A stretch of DNA of 64,000 nucleotides, taken from positions 1,791,881-1,855,880 of the forward strand of contig NZ_JRYR02000001.1 in NCBI RefSeq assembly GCF_000807855.2, written 5' to 3'. The notes beneath the pieces were generated by a model. The model made no database searches, was not told the origin of the DNA, and worked only from the letters and a program-made list of their open reading frames with translations. This document shows positions 44,793-54,502 of this stretch, piece after piece. The DNA is from Flammeovirga pacifica (GTDB taxonomy: Bacteria; Bacteroidota; Bacteroidia; Cytophagales; Flammeovirgaceae). How positions within the stretch are numbered: position 1 is the first letter of the stretch; the number at the start of each line of letters is the position of its first letter. A program made the position numbers and the translations under genes.

Positions 44793-45695
44793 TTAATCTT
44801 TCTCATCTCCCAAGTCAAGATTATACATCTCCTTTTCATATTCTTCCTCTCTTAAGTCATCTAACCTTCGATTATCAATTATTTGAACTACTGATTTAAG
44901 TATATATAATTGTTCCTCAAATGAAAATAAATTGGGATTACTGTTGAAAAAGGCTACAGTTTCTTCAATGGTTTTAATGGAAGTTAAATTATGCATTGAA
45001 ATTTCATTTTCAATATCAATAAAAAGTAAATAAGAATGAAAGTGAGGGCCTAATATCCCAAATCTATAAATCCCGCTTCCCAATTCTTTTTGTTCAGACT
45101 TTACAATATTCTGATATGTAGTATCTAAGCTATTAACTATAAATAAGCTATTTCTATTGATCTCATTAGATGAGATTTCTCTTACTTTTATTAGGTATTG
45201 AAAAATTTCTGATTCAATTTCATCAAGAGTAATTAAAAATTTTAAAACGTTGATTACAGCTACAAAATTTATTTGATTATTGTCTTTGTACTTAAGGTTT
45301 TTAATATTAGGCACAAATGTAAAAGAGTAAATATATGACTCAATTTCATTTTTGTTTTTATAAATTAAATAAGGTAAAGTAAACCAATATACCTTATCAT
45401 TTTTCTCTGAAGAAACGCTTATTATTGTTCTCTTTCTTTGTTCTGAAATAAATGCAATTTCTTCAAAAAAATACTCTTGTAATTCTAATTCACGATTTAA
45501 TCTAGCATTTATTTTAAGGTATATTCTTATTATTTCAGATTTATCACTTTTAATATTTAAAATACCATTTTTAGGAAGTTTAGTTGAGATTTCCTCAATA
45601 TGTTCTGGGGGTAGATATATGTTTATACTGTCATTTATCTGTCCATAAATATTAATTTGAAAAAGAAGTATTAAAGTGGTGATTAAGTATTTCAT
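44793..45695 (-). CDS. Secreted protein of unknown function
   Basis: The 300-residue product begins with a signal peptide (hydrophobic residues 3-17, cleavage probably after NIYGQ). The remainder is soluble and rich in Ile, Glu, Asn and Lys, with long alternating strands and helices and no cysteine pair. I recognise no family. It has no T9SS tail. It lies in the decayed patch beside a second secreted protein gene (45787-46233) on the same strand, 90 bases away; both are AT-rich and may have been acquired together. Confidence 0.5.
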   Translation of the reverse strand: MKYLITTLILLFQINIYGQINDSINIYLPPEHIEEISTKLPKNGILNIKSDKSEIIRIYLKINARLNRELELQEYFFEEIAFISEQRKRTIISVSSEKNDKVYWFTLPYLIYKNKNEIESYIYSFTFVPNIKNLKYKDNNQINFVAVINVLKFLITLDEIESEIFQYLIKVREISSNEINRNSLFIVNSLDTTYQNIVKSEQKELGSGIYRFGILGPHFHSYLLFIDIENEISMHNLTSIKTIEETVAFFNSNPNLFSFEEQLYILKSVVQIIDNRRLDDLREEEYEKEMYNLDLGDEKD

Positions 45696-45786
45696 TTTTT
45701 TAATTGAGGTTGGAGAATTATTTACATTATGTAGTTAAGAACTATGATTTTGAAGAATATACTTCCCTATCTCAAATAATTCTTTT

Positions 45787-46233
45787 TCAAAATAAATTTC
45801 TGATTTCGTAATAAATTTCAAATGCACTATCAGTTAGGTTTTCATTTGACACCAAACTATCATATCCTGCGGGTATAAGCTTAAATTTAGAGATCACATG
45901 TCCATCATTTTCTACAATAAATTCAATGAATTCAAATCCACCTTTAGGAAATCCAAGATCAAAGTAAATAGTATCTTTTTTAATGGAAAGAAGTTCAGAG
46001 TAAATAGTATTAATATTTATTGTATCTGGTTTTGATATTGAAACCTCTGATATTTTTTCAGTTCTAATGTATTGGTTCTTTGAGATAGAATTTTCCGTAA
46101 TTATATATTCCTTTGGAAAATATCCACTGTCAAAAGAAGCATCTATGATTCTTATTTTTTGTTGTCCAAAAGTATTAATTGACATCAAAAAGAAGATTAA
46201 TTTAATTGTCGTACTTAATCGTATCATTTTCAT
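45787..46233 (-). CDS. Small secreted protein of unknown function
   Basis: I start translation at 46233 because that gives a good signal peptide (hydrophobic core TTIKLIFFLMSINTFG, then Q); an ATG seven codons upstream is in frame. The mature part of about 125 residues is acidic and beta-rich (FIEFIVENDGHVISKFKLIPAG), with no known domain. It is the upstream partner of the 44793-45695 secreted protein gene and ends close to it. No motif supports a function. Confidence 0.45.
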   Translation of the reverse strand: MKMIRLSTTIKLIFFLMSINTFGQQKIRIIDASFDSGYFPKEYIITENSISKNQYIRTEKISEVSISKPDTININTIYSELLSIKKDTIYFDLGFPKGGFEFIEFIVENDGHVISKFKLIPAGYDSLVSNENLTDSAFEIYYEIRNLF

Positions 46234-46350
46234 ATATCCAAAAGTCTCTTTCATATCTATCTGGTATATCCAACCTTATTTTATTCATATTTCAAAGTGT
46301 CTGCAGATTGTTTAATTTTTTTCTATATCTCTATAATATTCTTTTTCGAT

Positions 46351-46460
46351 TTAAGAATTGAATAAGTTTAATACAAACTTATCTAAATCATGATGTCTTC
46401 CACGATTATCTCTTCTACCTGCTAACTCTCTTGCAAACTTCTATAGAAGTCTTTAATTTG
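46351..46460 (-). pseudogene. C-terminal remnant of an unidentified protein
   Basis: A minus-strand open frame (46351-46440) reads KFARELAGRRDNRG to KFVLNLFNS-stop, 29 codons, and an in-frame stop lies directly upstream. In the neighbouring frame the sequence continues backwards as KDFYR, so a frameshift of one base would join them. The Arg/His-rich composition differs from the surrounding AT-rich spacer. The parent protein is unknown. Confidence 0.35.
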
Positions 46461-46555
46461 TTTATTTAAGATGTATTTATGTTTTATTGGAATTCAAAAT
46501 ACAACAGATTGAGTCATCTTATTTTTTTATAAACAAGCCCTGTACCAACAAACAC

Positions 46556-47668
46556 ATGATTAGCTATTGGGAAAAAGAAAGTTTTCTAAACTATCATCTT
46601 ATAATTATCGGTAGTGGCATAGTAGGATTAAGCACTGCCCTTGAATACAAAGAAAAACATCCTAATAAGAGAGTTCTGATTTTAGAAAAGGGAATTCTAC
46701 CCTCTGGTGCCAGTACAAAAAATGCTGGTTTCGCCTGTTTTGGGAGTCTAACAGAAATTTGTGATGACCTCAATAACTACTCTTATGAATTTATTCTACA
46801 AACTGTTCAGAAAAGAGTAAACGGATTACAGAGACTTAGAAATAGAATTGGAGATAAAAATATGGATTATTCCCCCTATGGTGGATATGAATTAATTCAA
46901 AAAGATCAACTTCATTATTTAAGTAAGATCGACTCCATAAATGAAATGCTTCATCCTATCTTTCATCAAAAAGTATTTTATGATAGGACATTCAAAATTA
47001 AACGATTTGGCTTTGATTCCTCCTCAGTAGAAGAGCTACTTTATAACCCATTAGAAGGACAAATTCATACTGGAAAAATGATGAGTACGCTTCTTCAGAA
47101 AGCTAGAAGTAACGGTATTGAAATATTAACCGGGGTAAAAGTAGAACAGCTAGAAGAAAGTAATCATCATGTTGATGTTATCACACATCAAAGGATAAAA
47201 TTTAAAGCTGAACAAGTGGCTGTTTGTGTCAATGGCTTTGCTTCTGATCTATTACCAGACTATGAGGTAAAACCAGGAAGAGGTCAAGTAGTCATTACTT
47301 CTCCGATCGAAAACCTACCTATAGAAGGAACCTTCCATTACGACAGAGGTTATTATTATTTTAGGAACATTGATAATAGAATATTAATTGGAGGTGGTCG
47401 ACATTTAGATTATGAGGGAGAGACTACCACTGCAATGGAAACAACCAACTCAATCATTCAACCTATCAAAAAGTTATTAGAAGAAGTGATCTTACCTGAT
47501 ATAGACTTTACAATTGAACAACAATGGTCTGGTATTATGGGGTTTGGTGATAAAAAAGCACCTATTATAGAAAAACTAAGTGATAGAATTGCTGTAGGAA
47601 TACGGATGGGAGGAATGGGTATTGCTATTGGTAGTGAAGTAGGACATGAATTGGTGGATATTATCTAA
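46556..47668 (+). CDS. FAD-dependent amino-acid/glycine oxidase-like protein
   Basis: I set the start at the ATG at 46556, 8 residues or so before the dinucleotide-binding strand; a TTG 23 codons upstream is also in frame. The product (about 370 residues) has the FAD motif IIIGSGIVGLSTALEYKEKH (G-x-G-x-x-G) followed by VLILEKG, ASTKNAGFACFGS and the DAO-type motif GRGQVVITSP, ending with QQWSGIMGFGDKKAPIIEKL and GMGIAIGSEVG. This matches the D-amino-acid oxidase / glycine oxidase / sarcosine oxidase superfamily. It probably oxidises an amine in the cytoplasm; the substrate is unknown. Neighbouring genes do not define a pathway. Confidence 0.85.
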   Translation: MISYWEKESFLNYHLIIIGSGIVGLSTALEYKEKHPNKRVLILEKGILPSGASTKNAGFACFGSLTEICDDLNNYSYEFILQTVQKRVNGLQRLRNRIGDKNMDYSPYGGYELIQKDQLHYLSKIDSINEMLHPIFHQKVFYDRTFKIKRFGFDSSSVEELLYNPLEGQIHTGKMMSTLLQKARSNGIEILTGVKVEQLEESNHHVDVITHQRIKFKAEQVAVCVNGFASDLLPDYEVKPGRGQVVITSPIENLPIEGTFHYDRGYYYFRNIDNRILIGGGRHLDYEGETTTAMETTNSIIQPIKKLLEEVILPDIDFTIEQQWSGIMGFGDKKAPIIEKLSDRIAVGIRMGGMGIAIGSEVGHELVDII

Positions 47669-47834
47669 CATCAATTTAGTTGAAATATCTTCTCTGAATT
47701 AGAAAACAATCTATTGGGTATGGTGTTTTAAAATTTATTGATGCATATTGCGTCGAATAATTGATTTTTTGATTTAGAGCAATGGTTTACACCGCCATTT
47801 TACTTTAAACTTTACATACAAATTTAATATAATA

Positions 47835-48479
47835 ATGTCACACGTTTTTTTGACGCACAGAATTGTAGTATCACTTTTTCTATTGATCTACGTTATTAAA
47901 CTTATCTTGATTTTCGCCAACAAAGACACTTTCAATAAGTTTGGTAAAATCATTAAAGTACCTGAAATGATTATTTCGTTTACTTTCTTGGCTACAGGCT
48001 TAGCAATGATTTTTGTGTATGATTCTATCCTTTCTAATGCCTTATGGATCAAATTTGGTTTTGTCGCTATATCTATTCCATTGGCAGTGGTCGCTACTAA
48101 GAAGCAAAATAAATTCTTGATGTTAGCTGGCGTACTTTGCGTATTTATGGCTTATGGTTTTGCAGAAATGCACCGTGCTGGAGTAAAGAAAGGTACAATT
48201 AGAGCAACAGAAGAAACAGCAGCACCAACTAGAGACTTAACAGAAATCGAATTAAAAGGTCAAGCGATCTACGAGAAAAACTGTACAAACTGTCATGGTC
48301 CAAGTGGTGATTCTCAAAGAAGTGGAGCAGCTCGTTTATCAGAAACTTCTTTAAATCAAGAAGGAATTGAAAAAGTAATTAGAGAAGGAAAAGGATTTAT
48401 GCCTAAATACGATAAGAACCTTATTTCTCAAGAAGATTTACAGGCTTTATCTAATTATGTGTTAACTCTGAAAAAGTAG
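47835..48479 (+). CDS. Membrane protein with SirB-like N-terminus and c-type cytochrome domain
   Basis: The 214-residue protein has four membrane helices in its first 125 residues (a SirB2-like bundle), then a soluble cytochrome c domain with the heme-binding site CTNCH (Cys150, Cys153, His154) in IYEKNCTNCHGPSGD. A distal Met ligand is likely in GFMPKYDKNL. It faces the periplasm with its heme domain and probably passes electrons in respiration. The start is set by the first ATG after an AT-rich spacer. Its role in a particular pathway is unknown; the neighbours are unrelated. Confidence 0.82.
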   Translation: MSHVFLTHRIVVSLFLLIYVIKLILIFANKDTFNKFGKIIKVPEMIISFTFLATGLAMIFVYDSILSNALWIKFGFVAISIPLAVVATKKQNKFLMLAGVLCVFMAYGFAEMHRAGVKKGTIRATEETAAPTRDLTEIELKGQAIYEKNCTNCHGPSGDSQRSGAARLSETSLNQEGIEKVIREGKGFMPKYDKNLISQEDLQALSNYVLTLKK

Positions 48480-48492
48480 TCAGAAAAAAACA

Positions 48493-48522
48493 TTGCATTT
48501 TTCGATGTTATCTTTATATTTG
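48493..48522 (+). promoter_or_regulatory. Promoter upstream of the rimP-nusA block
   Basis: TTG (48493-48495) and TATATTTG (48515-48522) are 19 bases apart, a consensus Bacteroidota promoter. Transcription would start near 48529 and meet a terminator-like hairpin (48548-48575) within about 20-50 bases, before rimP at 48718. Confidence 0.5.
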
Positions 48523-48547
48523 TGACAACATCATGGAAAGCATCTAG

Positions 48548-48575
48548 AAGGGAGCGAAAATCGTCTCCCTTTTTT
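48548..48575 (+). terminator. Hairpin with T tract in the rimP leader (attenuator-like)
   Basis: AAGGGAG (48548-48554) pairs with CTCCCTT (48565-48571), with an inner CGA/TCG stem, followed by T6. It could be the terminator of the cytochrome gene, or an attenuator, because it lies just downstream of a promoter pointing into rimP. Confidence 0.6.
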
Positions 48576-48717
48576 GTTTACTTTTTTTAATGAAGTTAAT
48601 GGCAGGAGTCAATGATACCAACTCATTATCAGAGATTTAAGTCATCACTTTTAAAGTACAACAAACCTGATTTTTCCACCATGTTTTTTTAGAAAACATA
48701 AAATTTTAAAAAAAACT

Positions 48718-49188
48718 ATGGGTTTAGTCGAAAAAATTAAAGAAATCGTTGAACAACATATTCCTGACGAATCTGTTTTTATTGTTAAAATAGAAGCAAA
48801 AGGAATGAAACGCTTAAAAGTCTTGATCGTCTTAGACGGTGACAAAGGTGTATCTATCGAACAAGTGACGGAGGTATCAAGAAATGTGGGTAGAGAATTG
48901 GACGAAAGAGAGTTGATCAAAGATGAATATACTTTTGAGGTTACCTCTGCCGGTGTTGGCGAGCCATTAGAACAACACAGACAATATATTAAAAATATTG
49001 ATCGTAAGGTAAAGGTCACTAGAAGCAACGAAACTAAATTTGTCGGTCAACTAAAATCAGTGACTGAAGAAGCTATCGTTATCGATGCTGAAATCAAAGA
49101 AAAAGGAAAAAAGAAAGTAGAGATTAAGGAAATGGAAATTCCATTCTCTGATATTAAAACCACACAGGTGGAAGTTTCCTTCAAATAA
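48718..49188 (+). CDS. rimP: Ribosome maturation factor RimP
   Basis: The 156-residue protein helps assemble the 30S subunit. The conserved start (VEKIKEIVEQHIPDESVFIVKIEAKGMKRLKVLIVLDGDKGVSIEQVTEVSRNVGRELDE) and YTFEVTSAGVGEPLEQHRQY match RimP, including the G-V-S-I-D/E segment and the EVTSPG-like motif (here TSAGVGEPL). Size and position directly before nusA are as in other bacteria. The start is the only ATG that gives the full N-terminal domain. It is the first gene of the rimP-nusA-infB block. Confidence 0.97.
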   Translation: MGLVEKIKEIVEQHIPDESVFIVKIEAKGMKRLKVLIVLDGDKGVSIEQVTEVSRNVGRELDERELIKDEYTFEVTSAGVGEPLEQHRQYIKNIDRKVKVTRSNETKFVGQLKSVTEEAIVIDAEIKEKGKKKVEIKEMEIPFSDIKTTQVEVSFK

Positions 49189-49224
49189 TCTTTAAAAAAA
49201 TATTAAAACAAAACACTTGCAGAT

Positions 49225-50784
49225 ATGAACAGCTCAGAATTAATCGAATCGTTTAAGGAATTTGCAAAAATGAAAGGGATTGACCGTCCAACTATGATTA
49301 AAATCCTAGAGGACGTGTTCAAGACGATGATTCGTAAACAATATGGAGATGATGCCACATTCGACGTTATTATCAACGTAGATGCTGGTGACTTAGAAAT
49401 ATGGCGTTACCGTCAAATTGTTGCCGACGATGCTGAAGATTTCGATCCTCAAACTCAAATTCACTTGACTGACGCTAAGAAAATCGAGGAAGATTTTGAA
49501 GTAGATGAAGAAGTAGCTGAAGCAGTAGAAATTGATTTCTTCGGAAGAAGAATGGTACAAACTGCTCGTCAGACTTTAATTCAAAAAGTAAAAGATTTAG
49601 AAAAGAAAGTTCTTTTCGATCAATATAAAGAAAGAGTTGGTGAATTAATCATGGGTGAAGTATACCAAACTTTACACCGTGAATTTATTATCATCGACCA
49701 AGATAACAACGAATTGTCTCTTCCTAGAAACGAGATGATTCCTAAAGACCGTTACAGAAAAGGCGATCATATCCGTGCGGTAATCGATCGTGTGGAAATG
49801 AACAACAACAATCCTAAGATTGTATTGTCTCGTACTTCTCCTCTTTTCTTACGTCTTTTATTCGAAAACGAAGTTCCAGAAATTTTCGATGGCTTAATCG
49901 CTATTAAAAATATCGTACGTGAACCAGGTGAAAGAGCAAAAGTTTCTGTAGAGTCATTCGATGATAGAGTTGACCCTGTAGGTGCTTGTGTTGGTATGAG
50001 AGGTTCTCGTATCCATTCTATTGTACGTGAATTACAAAACGAGAATATCGATGTAATTAACTACACAGAGAATTTAGATTTAATGATCCGTCGTGCTTTA
50101 TCTCCTGCTCATATTGCTCACATCAATATTAATGATGAAGAGAAAAGAGTAGAAGTTACATTGCCTCAAGATCAAGTTTCTTTAGCTATTGGTAAAAATG
50201 GTCAAAACATTAAATTGGCTTCTAAACTAGTAGGTTACGAAATTGACGTATTCCGTGAAATGGAAGGAGAGCAAGAAGAGGACATGGATTACGATGTAAT
50301 GGAGTTCAACGATATGTTTGAAGATTGGATGCTTCAAGAATTCAAACGTATTGGTTTAGATACTGCAGGTGCTGTACTTGATCATAAAGTAGAAGAGTTA
50401 GAAAGAAGAACTGATCTTGAAGAAGAGACTATTATTGCCATCATGGAAGTAATGAAACGTCAATTCGAAGAGGACAAAAAATCTTCTAATGGTTCTAGTC
50501 GTCCTCAAATCAACAATAACGCTGCTGATGAGGACAACATGGATGATCTAGTAGATTACTCTGATGACATCGATGAATACCAAGAAACTGAAACTTCTGT
50601 TGCTGAAGATGTAGATCTTTCTACATTCAACGCAGTGATTGAAGATTGGGTAATCGATGAATTCAAAAAGGCTAAATTAAACACTGTTAATTCTATCCTT
50701 TCTATCTCAAGAGAAGAAGTGATCGAAAGAACAGATTTAGAAGACGAAACTGTTGATGAAGTTTTAGCTGCAATCAACAAATAG
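49225..50784 (+). CDS. nusA: Transcription termination/antitermination factor NusA
   Basis: The 519-residue protein binds RNA polymerase and modulates pausing, termination and antitermination. In order: the N-terminal polymerase-binding domain (1-125), S1 domain (about 130-200, GELIMGEVYQTLHREFIII), KH1 and KH2 (about 225-350, with GACVGMRGSRIHSIVRELQNE and LAIGKNGQNIKLASKLVGYEID), then an acidic C-terminal region with two related helical repeats (DWMLQEFKRIGLDTAG and DWVIDEFKKAKLNTVN). It lies 36 bases behind rimP. The doubled acidic C-terminal repeats fit the Bacteroidota version. Confidence 0.97.
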   Translation: MNSSELIESFKEFAKMKGIDRPTMIKILEDVFKTMIRKQYGDDATFDVIINVDAGDLEIWRYRQIVADDAEDFDPQTQIHLTDAKKIEEDFEVDEEVAEAVEIDFFGRRMVQTARQTLIQKVKDLEKKVLFDQYKERVGELIMGEVYQTLHREFIIIDQDNNELSLPRNEMIPKDRYRKGDHIRAVIDRVEMNNNNPKIVLSRTSPLFLRLLFENEVPEIFDGLIAIKNIVREPGERAKVSVESFDDRVDPVGACVGMRGSRIHSIVRELQNENIDVINYTENLDLMIRRALSPAHIAHININDEEKRVEVTLPQDQVSLAIGKNGQNIKLASKLVGYEIDVFREMEGEQEEDMDYDVMEFNDMFEDWMLQEFKRIGLDTAGAVLDHKVEELERRTDLEEETIIAIMEVMKRQFEEDKKSSNGSSRPQINNNAADEDNMDDLVDYSDDIDEYQETETSVAEDVDLSTFNAVIEDWVIDEFKKAKLNTVNSILSISREEVIERTDLEDETVDEVLAAINK

Positions 50785-50999
50785 TTTATACTAATATTGA
50801 ATATTCCTAAGGAAAATTCTTATGAATGGAGATTATTTTTAATGATAGTCTCCATTCATTTTGTCTCGATTTCAACTTTTTGAAAAAAAAAACGAGGCAT
50901 AAACCTAATTTTCTGATGAAAAAAGGGAAGAATACCTATAATAAGTGCAAAAAGGTAAAGATGATTAGCAATTAAATTTAAGATTTAAAAAGTAACTCA

Positions 51000-51007
51000 T
51001 ATCTTTG
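51000..51007 (+). promoter_or_regulatory. Putative -7 box for infB
   Basis: TATCTTTG fits TAnnTTTG, with a TTTA 19 bases upstream. Transcription would start near 51014, leaving a leader of about 115 bases with a small ATTGCTG/CAGCAAT hairpin. So infB may have its own promoter besides read-through from nusA. The rest of 50785-51129 shows no coding frame. Confidence 0.4.
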
Positions 51008-51129
51008 CATCTTAGAAGTGTTCATGTAAGCGTTCGTCATCGAACATTTCATTTAAGCTTTTTGCTTATAATTATTTTAATTGCTGTGACAGCAATATAT
51101 TACGAACAAAGTATTACGAAAAAGAATAT

Positions 51130-54100
51130 ATGGCAGATCAAAAGATGATCAGAATTAATCAGGCGGCCAAAAAATTAAACGTTGGACACCAAACACTCAT
51201 CGAGCAGTTGAAGAAGAAAGACATTGATGTGGGCTCTTCTCCTAATGCTAAAATCACAACCGATCAATTCGAGTTGTTGAAAAAGATGAATGCAAAGTCT
51301 ATGCAAGACAAAGAAGAGGCATCTCAAATCTCTATCTCGTCTCAAGTGGGGAATACTGTTATTGAATCTAAAAAACCTAACAGAAAAAAATCTGCTGAGC
51401 AAGATGACGATCATCTGATTATCAAAAATTCTTCTGCCGAAAAACCAACGGCTCCTGCTCCTAAAAAAGAAGTTGAAGCACCAAAACCAGAAAAGGCACC
51501 TGAAACATTCAGTGCTAAACCTAGTCTTAAGGTAGTTGGTAAAATAGATCTGGAAAACACTAAGAAACCAGCAGAAAAGAAAAAACCTGCAGCTGAGGCT
51601 AAAAAGCCCGCTGAAGAAAATAAAAAACCTCAAGCTCCTGCTAAAAAAGCTACACCGAAGCAAGAAGCTCCTAAAAAGGAAGCTCCTAAGAAAAAAGTAG
51701 AGGAACCAAAACCTGAGAAAAAGGTTGAGGAACCAAAAACTACTGCTAAGGAAAACACACCGCAGAAGCCTGAAGCATCTGAAAAAGCTCCAGTAAAACC
51801 AAAAGAGGAGCAACCTACAAAAGAAGTGAAGAAACAAACGACGAAACCAGCTGCTAAGACAGAACAAGCAGCTCCTTCTGAAGCTCCAAAGAAAGAGGCT
51901 CCTCAAGAGACTCCTTCATCATCAGAAGCTCCATCAGCAATTGCCGCAAAAGCTGATGAATTGAAAGGTCTTACTGTAGTCGGTAAAGTAGACTTATCTT
52001 CTTTTGAAAACCGTCGTAAGAAAAAACAACGTCCAGTTGCTTCTTCTGATGATAAAGGTGGACAAAAGAAACAACGTAAGAAGAAAAGAGTACCTGTAGG
52101 GAACTCTGAATCCGGAAACGCACAAGGTGGCAACCGTAACCAACAAGGTGGAAACAGAGGTCAAGGTGGTAACCGTAACCAACAAGGTGGTCAAGGTGGT
52201 AACCGTAACCAACAAGGTGGACAAGGTGGTAACCGTGGACCTGGTGGACAAGGTGGCAACCGCAACCAACAAGGTGGTCAAGGTGGTAACCGTGGACCTG
52301 GTGGACAAGGTGGTAACCGTAACCAACAAGGTGGACAAGGTGGTAACCGTGGACCTGGTGGACAAGGTGGCAACCGTAACCAACAAGGTGGACAAGGTGC
52401 TAACGGTCAAAACAAAGAAAAAACATTCCGTAACGCTGATGCTCAATCAGGCAGAACAGGCGCTAACAAGAGAGGAGGAGCTAAGAAGAAGGGTAAACCA
52501 TCTGAAAAAGACATCCAATCAGGAATGAAGAGAGCCAACGCGCAAATGAACCAATCTGGTTTCAAATCTACGCGTGGTAAACATAAACAAGCTAAGAAAA
52601 ACAAACGTGAAGCGGAAAACGAAGCACGTTTACAAAAAGAGGCTGCAGAACAACACATCATTACAGTTACTGAGTTCGTTTCTACAAACGACTTAGCAAA
52701 CATGATGGAAGTGAGTGTTTCTGATGTGATCATGACATGTATGAACAGTGGTATGTTCGTGTCGATCAACCAGCGTCTTGATAAAGAAACAATTGAGCTA
52801 ATCTGTGCTGAATTTAACTTCGAACCTAAATTTGCCTCTGCTGAAGAAGAAGTAGATGCTCCTTTAGAAAAAGAAGATACTCCAGAAGATTTATTAGAAA
52901 GAGCTCCAATTGTTACAATCATGGGTCACGTTGACCACGGTAAAACGTCATTACTTGACTACATCCGTGATGCAAATGTAGCCTCTGGTGAAGCAGGTGG
53001 TATTACTCAGCACATCGGTGCATACGATGTTAGAACTAAGACAGGTAGAAAAATTGCCTTCTTGGATACTCCAGGTCACGAAGCCTTTACAGCGATGCGT
53101 GCTCGTGGTGCAAAAGTAACTGACGTTGCAATTATTGTAGTTGCGGCCGATGATCAAGTAATGCCTCAAACAAAAGAAGCAATTAACCACGCATTATCAG
53201 CTGAAGTACCTATCGTTATTGCAATTAACAAGGTAGATAAGCCAAATGCGAATGTGGAAAATATTAAAACTCAACTTTCAGCATTGAATATCCTTGTTGA
53301 AGATTGGGGTGGTAAATACCAAGCATTTGAAATCTCGGCAAAAACAGGTCAAGGTATCGATGATTTATTAGAAGGTGTACTTCTTGAATCTGAAGTTCTT
53401 GAATTGAAAGCCAATCCTAATAAAAATGCTGTTGGTACTATCGTTGAAGCATCATTAGATAAAGGACGTGGTTACCTTGCAACTGTACTTGTACAGGCAG
53501 GTACTATGCGTGTAGGTGATGTAATGCTTGCAGGTGGTTACTATGGTAAAGTGAAAGCAATGCTAGACCATAGAGGTAACAGACTCAAAGAGGCTGGTCC
53601 TTCAACTCCTGTTCAAGTTCTTGGTTTATCAGGTGCTCCTCAAGCAGGTGATAAATTGAATGTTCTAGATACAGAACGTGAAGCTAGAGAGATTGCTAAC
53701 AAACGTGAGCAATTAGCTCGTGAGCAAAGCTTAAGAGCTGCACAACGTCCTAACCTAGATCTATTCAAGCGTCTAGCTCAAGGTGAGTTACAACAATTGA
53801 ACATGATCATCAAAGGTGACGTGGACGGTTCAGTTGAAGCATTATCAGATTCATTACTGAAACTTTCGAACGACGAAGTAGAAGTAAGAATTATCCACAA
53901 AGGTGTAGGTGCCTTAACGGAATCAGATATCTTGTTAGCGGCTGCCGATAAGGAGAACCCAACAATGATTATTGGTTTCCAAGTACGTCCTACTCCAAAT
54001 GCAAGAAAGCTTGCTGAGAAAGAAGGTATTGAAGTACGTCATTACTCTGTAATCTATAACGCTATTGACGATGTTAAAGCGGCTATGGAAGGTCTTCTTG

Positions 54101-54426
54101 AGCCAGATATGGAAGAGAAAATCGTGGGTAACGTTGAAGTACGTGAAGTATTCAAAATCTCTAAAGTGGGTACTGTTGCCGGTTGTTATGTTACAGACGG
54201 TTACATCAAGCGTAACTCTAAAATCCGCTTAATCCGTGAAGGTGTTGTAATCTACGGTGGTCAAGACGGTGGTGATGTTGGAGCCTTGAAACGTTTCAAA
54301 GACGATGTCAACGAAGTGAAATTCGGTTACGAATGTGGTATGAGTATCGCAAACTACAACGACATTAAAGTTGGTGACGTTGTTGAGGTCTTCGAAATGA
54401 AAGAGACAAAACGTACATTAAGCTAA
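51130..54426 (+). CDS. infB: Translation initiation factor IF-2
   Basis: The 1098-residue GTPase delivers fMet-tRNA to the ribosome. The long N-terminal part (1-440) starts with the IF-2 N-domain ([25 protein letters not shown]), continues as a Lys/Pro/Glu/Ala-rich linker and then a Gly-Asn-Gln-Arg-rich repeat region (about 331-430). The G domain carries GHVDHGKTS (residues 599-607), [16 protein letters not shown] and NKVDKPNA. The C-terminal domains complete the standard IF-2. It ends at a strong terminator. The Gly-rich repeat region is unusual and is listed separately. Third gene of the rimP-nusA-infB block. Confidence 0.97.
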   Translation: MADQKMIRINQAAKKLNVGHQTLIEQLKKKDIDVGSSPNAKITTDQFELLKKMNAKSMQDKEEASQISISSQVGNTVIESKKPNRKKSAEQDDDHLIIKNSSAEKPTAPAPKKEVEAPKPEKAPETFSAKPSLKVVGKIDLENTKKPAEKKKPAAEAKKPAEENKKPQAPAKKATPKQEAPKKEAPKKKVEEPKPEKKVEEPKTTAKENTPQKPEASEKAPVKPKEEQPTKEVKKQTTKPAAKTEQAAPSEAPKKEAPQETPSSSEAPSAIAAKADELKGLTVVGKVDLSSFENRRKKKQRPVASSDDKGGQKKQRKKKRVPVGNSESGNAQGGNRNQQGGNRGQGGNRNQQGGQGGNRNQQGGQGGNRGPGGQGGNRNQQGGQGGNRGPGGQGGNRNQQGGQGGNRGPGGQGGNRNQQGGQGANGQNKEKTFRNADAQSGRTGANKRGGAKKKGKPSEKDIQSGMKRANAQMNQSGFKSTRGKHKQAKKNKREAENEARLQKEAAEQHIITVTEFVSTNDLANMMEVSVSDVIMTCMNSGMFVSINQRLDKETIELICAEFNFEPKFASAEEEVDAPLEKEDTPEDLLERAPIVTIMGHVDHGKTSLLDYIRDANVASGEAGGITQHIGAYDVRTKTGRKIAFLDTPGHEAFTAMRARGAKVTDVAIIVVAADDQVMPQTKEAINHALSAEVPIVIAINKVDKPNANVENIKTQLSALNILVEDWGGKYQAFEISAKTGQGIDDLLEGVLLESEVLELKANPNKNAVGTIVEASLDKGRGYLATVLVQAGTMRVGDVMLAGGYYGKVKAMLDHRGNRLKEAGPSTPVQVLGLSGAPQAGDKLNVLDTEREAREIANKREQLAREQSLRAAQRPNLDLFKRLAQGELQQLNMIIKGDVDGSVEALSDSLLKLSNDEVEVRIIHKGVGALTESDILLAAADKENPTMIIGFQVRPTPNARKLAEKEGIEVRHYSVIYNAIDDVKAAMEGLLEPDMEEKIVGNVEVREVFKISKVGTVAGCYVTDGYIKRNSKIRLIREGVVIYGGQDGGDVGALKRFKDDVNEVKFGYECGMSIANYNDIKVGDVVEVFEMKETKRTLS
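52225..52395 (+). repeat. Three perfect-period 57-bp tandem repeats inside infB
   Basis: Units begin at 52225, 52282 and 52339, each exactly 57 bases (19 codons), encoding [19 protein letters not shown]. Partial units lie just upstream from about 52120. The unit length is a multiple of three, so copy number can change without breaking the frame. The region encodes a Gly/Asn/Arg/Gln-rich, probably disordered segment. Confidence 0.85.
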
Positions 54427-54446
54427 GCTGAAGTACTTTTAAATAT

Positions 54447-54482
54447 AAAATCCCGTAAGTTTCGGCTTACGGGATTTTTTTG
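54447..54482. terminator. Terminator after infB
   Basis: A perfect 13-bp stem AAAATCCCGTAAG / CTTACGGGATTTT (54447-54459 with 54466-54478), loop TTTCGG, followed by T. It lies between convergent genes and can serve both. Confidence 0.9.
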
Positions 54483-54502
54483 TGCTATAAAAAATAAAGT
54501 CC

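Noticed and set aside
52120-52412. Regular repeats resembling a CRISPR array.
   Set aside because: The period is a multiple of three, there are no unique spacers, and the repeat is part of the IF-2 frame.
51175-52446. Long open frames on the minus strand across infB (for example 51175-51906 and 51994-52446).
   Set aside because: They mirror the low-complexity Lys/Pro/Glu-rich and Gly-rich coding of IF-2. Their translations are Phe/Leu/Ser/Thr-rich with no domain, so they are shadows.
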